Part shown: piece by piece, positions 60,991 through 64,000 of the stretch
How the letters are laid out: each line of letters starts with the position of its first letter
How positions within the stretch are numbered: position 1 is the stretch's first letter
Source of the DNA: Molanna angustata
Taxonomy: Eukaryota > Arthropoda > Insecta > Trichoptera > Molannidae
DNA: 64,000 nucleotides
Assembly: GCA_963576475.1 (NCBI GenBank)
Contig: OY754967.1
Location: forward strand, 20,934,414 to 20,998,413
Direction: 5' to 3'
Notes under the pieces: generated by a model
Told to the model about the DNA's origin: nothing
Databases searched by the model: none
The model's input: only the letters and a program-made list of their open reading frames with translations
Program-made: the position numbers and the translations under genes

Positions 60991-61479
60991 TTAGATAAAT
61001 TGTATGTGTTTAACTACCTATATTTCGTTTTTTTTAAATGTGCAAAAAATACCAAACACCCAACTATATAATTTAATTTTCTTTACTTATTTACTTATCG
61101 AGTCTGGAATTCAGATTTGGCCACTCCAATGTGTGTCGGCGGAAATCGCCCTGTCGGTTAGTTTAATCAGGTCGTCCATGTGGCAACCCTCGTCCAATTC
61201 TGGGCAGGACAGCAGATGGTCGTCATCCTGCACTGCCCCACAATTACAAAAGGTATCATCTTCCGTCGAAAAGCCCCACCTGTACAGGTTGCTCTTGCAG
61301 CCACTCACACCCACCCTCAGCCTGTTCAGTGTCCTCCATATTGGGAATGGCAGGCAATGCGCCCTATTCTCCTTCTCGCTTGTGTCCATCCATGCAGAGA
61401 TAGAGATTATAATTTTCATTTATATATTATACATACTAATGACATCGACAGTTCGATCTCATGTGTTACATGCAACTAG
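60991..61479 (+). mobile_element. HINE family remnant (C6) carrying a LINE fragment
   Basis: The left piece (60991-61085) matches the family interior (TTTAACTACCTATATTTC; CACCCAACTATATAATTTAA). The right piece (61440-61479) is the family 3' end ATCGACAGTTCGATCTCATG ... CAACTAGT. The LINE fragment lies between. Confidence 0.75.
61105..61419 (-). pseudogene. LINE polyprotein C-terminal remnant
   Basis: The minus strand reads PIWRTLNRLRVGVSGCKSNL, YRWGF, then CNCGAVQDDDHLLSCPEL. Cys-rich tail (RLRxGV..CKxNLxxWG ... CxCG..QDDxHLLxCP) of jockey/I-like LINE ORF2. No intact start or RT domain. Confidence 0.8.
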
Positions 61480-61548
61480 TTTTTAAAAAACTTATCATAG
61501 TGCTAACTCACAGGGGTTTCACCGTGTATAGATACCTACTTATAATTT

Positions 61549-61592
61549 TCACGGGCGACTCTAAACATAAATCGTTTACGAGTCGCCCGTCC
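61549..61592. repeat. Hairpin, ~16-bp stem
   Basis: ACGGGCGACTCTAAAC pairs with GTTTACGAGTCGCCCGT around ATAAATC, with one bulged or mismatched base. Lies about 650 bp upstream of the ABHD start codon; nature unknown. Confidence 0.7.
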
Positions 61593-62236
61593 TGCATAAC
61601 GTAACATTGTATTCTGTGGTAACAGTTGAAATTATCCTGTCTGTATTATATAGTCGTTATCCTTGTAATGTACATTCCTGTCGGTTGATTTTTTTTTTCT
61701 CGTTTTTCATTTTGACAGATGTCAGCTTCAAGTACGTTCATAACAATCGACGATTTGACAGTATACGTAAGATTTTTGACGCGGTTATACAGTATTATAC
61801 TTTTTAAAATTATTCATGTTGGTGTAGAACAATCTACGTAGACAAGACGTTTACTATGAACTATGAAAGTATTATTAATTTGGTATTAGTATTATTATTG
61901 CAGATTGAATACTTTGTGAATTTGTGACTACTTAATGCCATTTTTTATATTTATGAAACAGTGATATCACGCTTGCCTTCGGCGTAGTTATTATTCTGTG
62001 TTGGTGTATTAAGCTATTCGTTCAAATATTTATTTTGTATTTTCAAAAGAAATTACCAATTTAATTTTACGAAGTAACCTTACAAATCAATAATATTATC
62101 TCGTTTTTCGATCTAAAAAGCCAAGTGATAAGAAAGTAGTTACAAATCAAATATATCAGTTTTCAAATAGACATATCTGGATAATAACCATTTTCTTTGT
62201 GTATTGAATATTCCTTACTTCCTTCCTTCCTTTCAA

Positions 62237-63397
62237 ATGTCTCAAATTCTCGATGCCTTGCAAGAATTACCCAGAGAATACGTACTCGGTCTCTCTATTG
62301 CAGCATTTGCAACTTATTATTTAGTAGAAGTTGTTAAGGTAAAGTACCAATATCTTCATGATTATATTTAAATGTATTTTATTTATTAAGAAAAAGTTCA
62401 TTTTATTTCTGCGAACTTTGTATACCTACTCAATTACTTTCATTGTATTAGTTGATTTTGCTTGTCAATGAAATAAAAAATATATAAAGAATTTGAATAA
62501 ACATCAAGCATGTATCGGAGAAAAAAAAACTTATGATGCTCAATTTTGTCTACCTACCATATTACAAACATGGCCTGATACTGTGTGTATAATTTATTTT
62601 TAGTTTTACAATTTCGCTACTGAGTAAGCATTTTTCTGTTTCCTTGTGTCATCCGATGAGCAGCCACTCCGAGGATGAACAGCACTTAACATTCCCGATA
62701 GAGTGGAGTAGGAGACTGTGAAAATACTCTCATTAGGAAGCATCTCTTACTCAACAATATGTTGTTTTTCTTGTGTTGATATGAAAACAATGTCATTCCG
62801 TAAGTCAGTTCTCTTGTATCAGGCCGTGTAGTTATTTAACTATAAAAAAGGTGAATGAAAGTGCATGAGTAGGTATACCTCGCCCAGCGAAAGATTGCGG
62901 CTGACATAACCTGTGCATAAACCAATTTTATTTAATTTGTATTAACCAATAAAATTAGTTGGCTTTCGACGTTGTGCAGCGAATTACGTGTCACTTTTTC
63001 CCTGACCTTGGCATCCATAGATTTTTAACAACGCTTTTTAAAACTGTCACCCGCAATCTCTTGTTTGTCGAGTCCTATACTGATGTTATCTCATTTATTA
63101 ACTTTGAATTTTAAATATTTTTTCCATAAAATATTTTTAACATGTTTTTTATCAGCAGTTTTCAATCTGGCTTCTGATTTGTAAAATTTCATAATATTTT
63201 TTCTAATTAACATTTTTTTAATTGTAGCACCCCAATTTGGTATGTAGAAAAGGACCTTTCAGAGACTTTCTTCATGATAATGTACCATTGCTCAAAGAAA
63301 AGTATTGGCCCACGTTGTGGTGTTTTGAATCACGATTGCAAACAGTTTTTGCAAGCATTCTCCGTAGTTCTATTGTACCAAATATACAATACAAAAG
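62237..63397 (+). CDS. ABHD3: ABHD1/ABHD3-like alpha/beta hydrolase (3' partial)
   Basis: ABHD1/ABHD3 proteins are membrane-anchored serine hydrolases; human ABHD3 is a phospholipase acting on medium-chain and oxidised phosphatidylcholines. Exon 1 62237-62338 (34 codons) and exon 2 63228-63397; further exons lie beyond the window. Seen: [18 protein letters not shown], then a hydrophobic signal-anchor helix (residues ~17-33), then the family's N-terminal signature [14 protein letters not shown] and [20 protein letters not shown]. The nucleophile and catalytic triad would be encoded downstream and cannot be checked. Phase at the exon-2 donor is 2. The Met chosen is the first in frame and gives the expected short cytosol/lumen leader. 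Assignment between ABHD1, ABHD2 and ABHD3 branches is by resemblance only. Confidence 0.85.
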
Positions 63398-63445
63398 GTA
63401 GGAAGATTTCTTTATATTATTCTTTATTTTCATAAGATGATTCGG

Positions 63446-63729
<284 letters not shown>

Positions 63730-64000
63730 GTTATATTTGATGTTTTCACGGGTAAAATAAGTTATAATATTTTTATCTCGGTTTTCCCGTGTCAGTAGGT
63801 CTTGACTAAGACCTTTTGTCTCCCGACGTTTCGCCTGAATATCACCAGGCATTTTCAAGGACTTAACGAAAAGCACGCGCGCGATATACGTCTGCTCACA
63901 CTGAGAGCTCACCGTCAAGTGACTCGTAGCTTACAAGATGGCCGCTTATGTCAAATATTGTTAGCGCAACGTGATTAGCTCCTTGTGACACGCCCACCTG
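63730..64000. mobile_element. Foldback MITE copy F3 (cut by window end)
   Basis: Same arm as F1 and F2 (TTATATTTGATGTTTTCACG, ATCTCGGTTTTCCCGTGTCA, GCATTTTCAAGGACTTAACG), continuing into the F2-type centre with a few substitutions; the right arm is outside the window. Confidence 0.92.

Overview
This is eukaryotic, AT-rich, intron-containing DNA, most likely from an insect. No bacterial gene organisation is present. Spliced exons with GT/AG borders encode conserved animal proteins, and everything between them is dense transposable-element DNA. The protein matches fit an arthropod, but I cannot name the species.

Five protein-coding genes can be assembled. (1) 142-7915 (+): HMG-CoA reductase, last nine exons (665 residues; 5' exons lie before the window). 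(2) 12633-14510 (-): the nucleotide-excision-repair scaffold XPA, three exons, complete (262 aa). (3) 19913-29233 (+): a MIC19/CHCHD3-type MICOS subunit, three exons, whose 8.8-kb second intron is full of repeats. (4) 55455-60407 (+): CCDC124/Lso2-type ribosome-associated coiled-coil protein, four exons, complete (211 aa). (5) 62237-63397 (+): first two coding exons of an ABHD1/ABHD3-type alpha/beta hydrolase, running off the window. They are unrelated housekeeping genes with no operon-like relation.

The space between genes is a record of transposition. Layout: 1-8 kb HMGCR with an intronic foldback element and an RTE fragment; 8-12.6 kb AT-rich intergenic DNA with MITEs and a near-perfect 64-bp-arm hairpin; 12.6-14.5 kb XPA; 15-19.8 kb LINE remnant, hAT element with 8-bp target duplication, old LTR, hAT MITE; 19.9-29.2 kb MIC19 with piggyBac-like and pogo-like MITEs, a 24 x 98-bp satellite and a Helentron-like element whose interior has expanded into about seven 312-bp tandem units; 31-36.3 kb a cluster of about 1-kb copies of the same Helentron-like family; 36.3-49.8 kb a four-level nest of insertions; 50.5-53.85 kb a 322-bp tandem duplication, one copy of which holds a young coding-less LTR retrotransposon that itself carries a hAT MITE; 55.4-60.4 kb CCDC124 with long (TA)n tracts, foldback elements, an RTE insertion and a long-TIR element; 61-64 kb Helentron/LINE debris and the start of the ABHD gene.

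The most interesting material is (a) the nest at 36.3-49.8 kb, which can be unpicked exactly by target-site duplications of 4, 9 and 4 bp; (b) two different LTR elements with no coding capacity that keep the same 34-nt hairpin-forming leader segment, a candidate RNA packaging signal; (c) a Helentron-like (HINE) family that seeds satellite arrays; and (d) TA microsatellites repeatedly abutting one foldback element.
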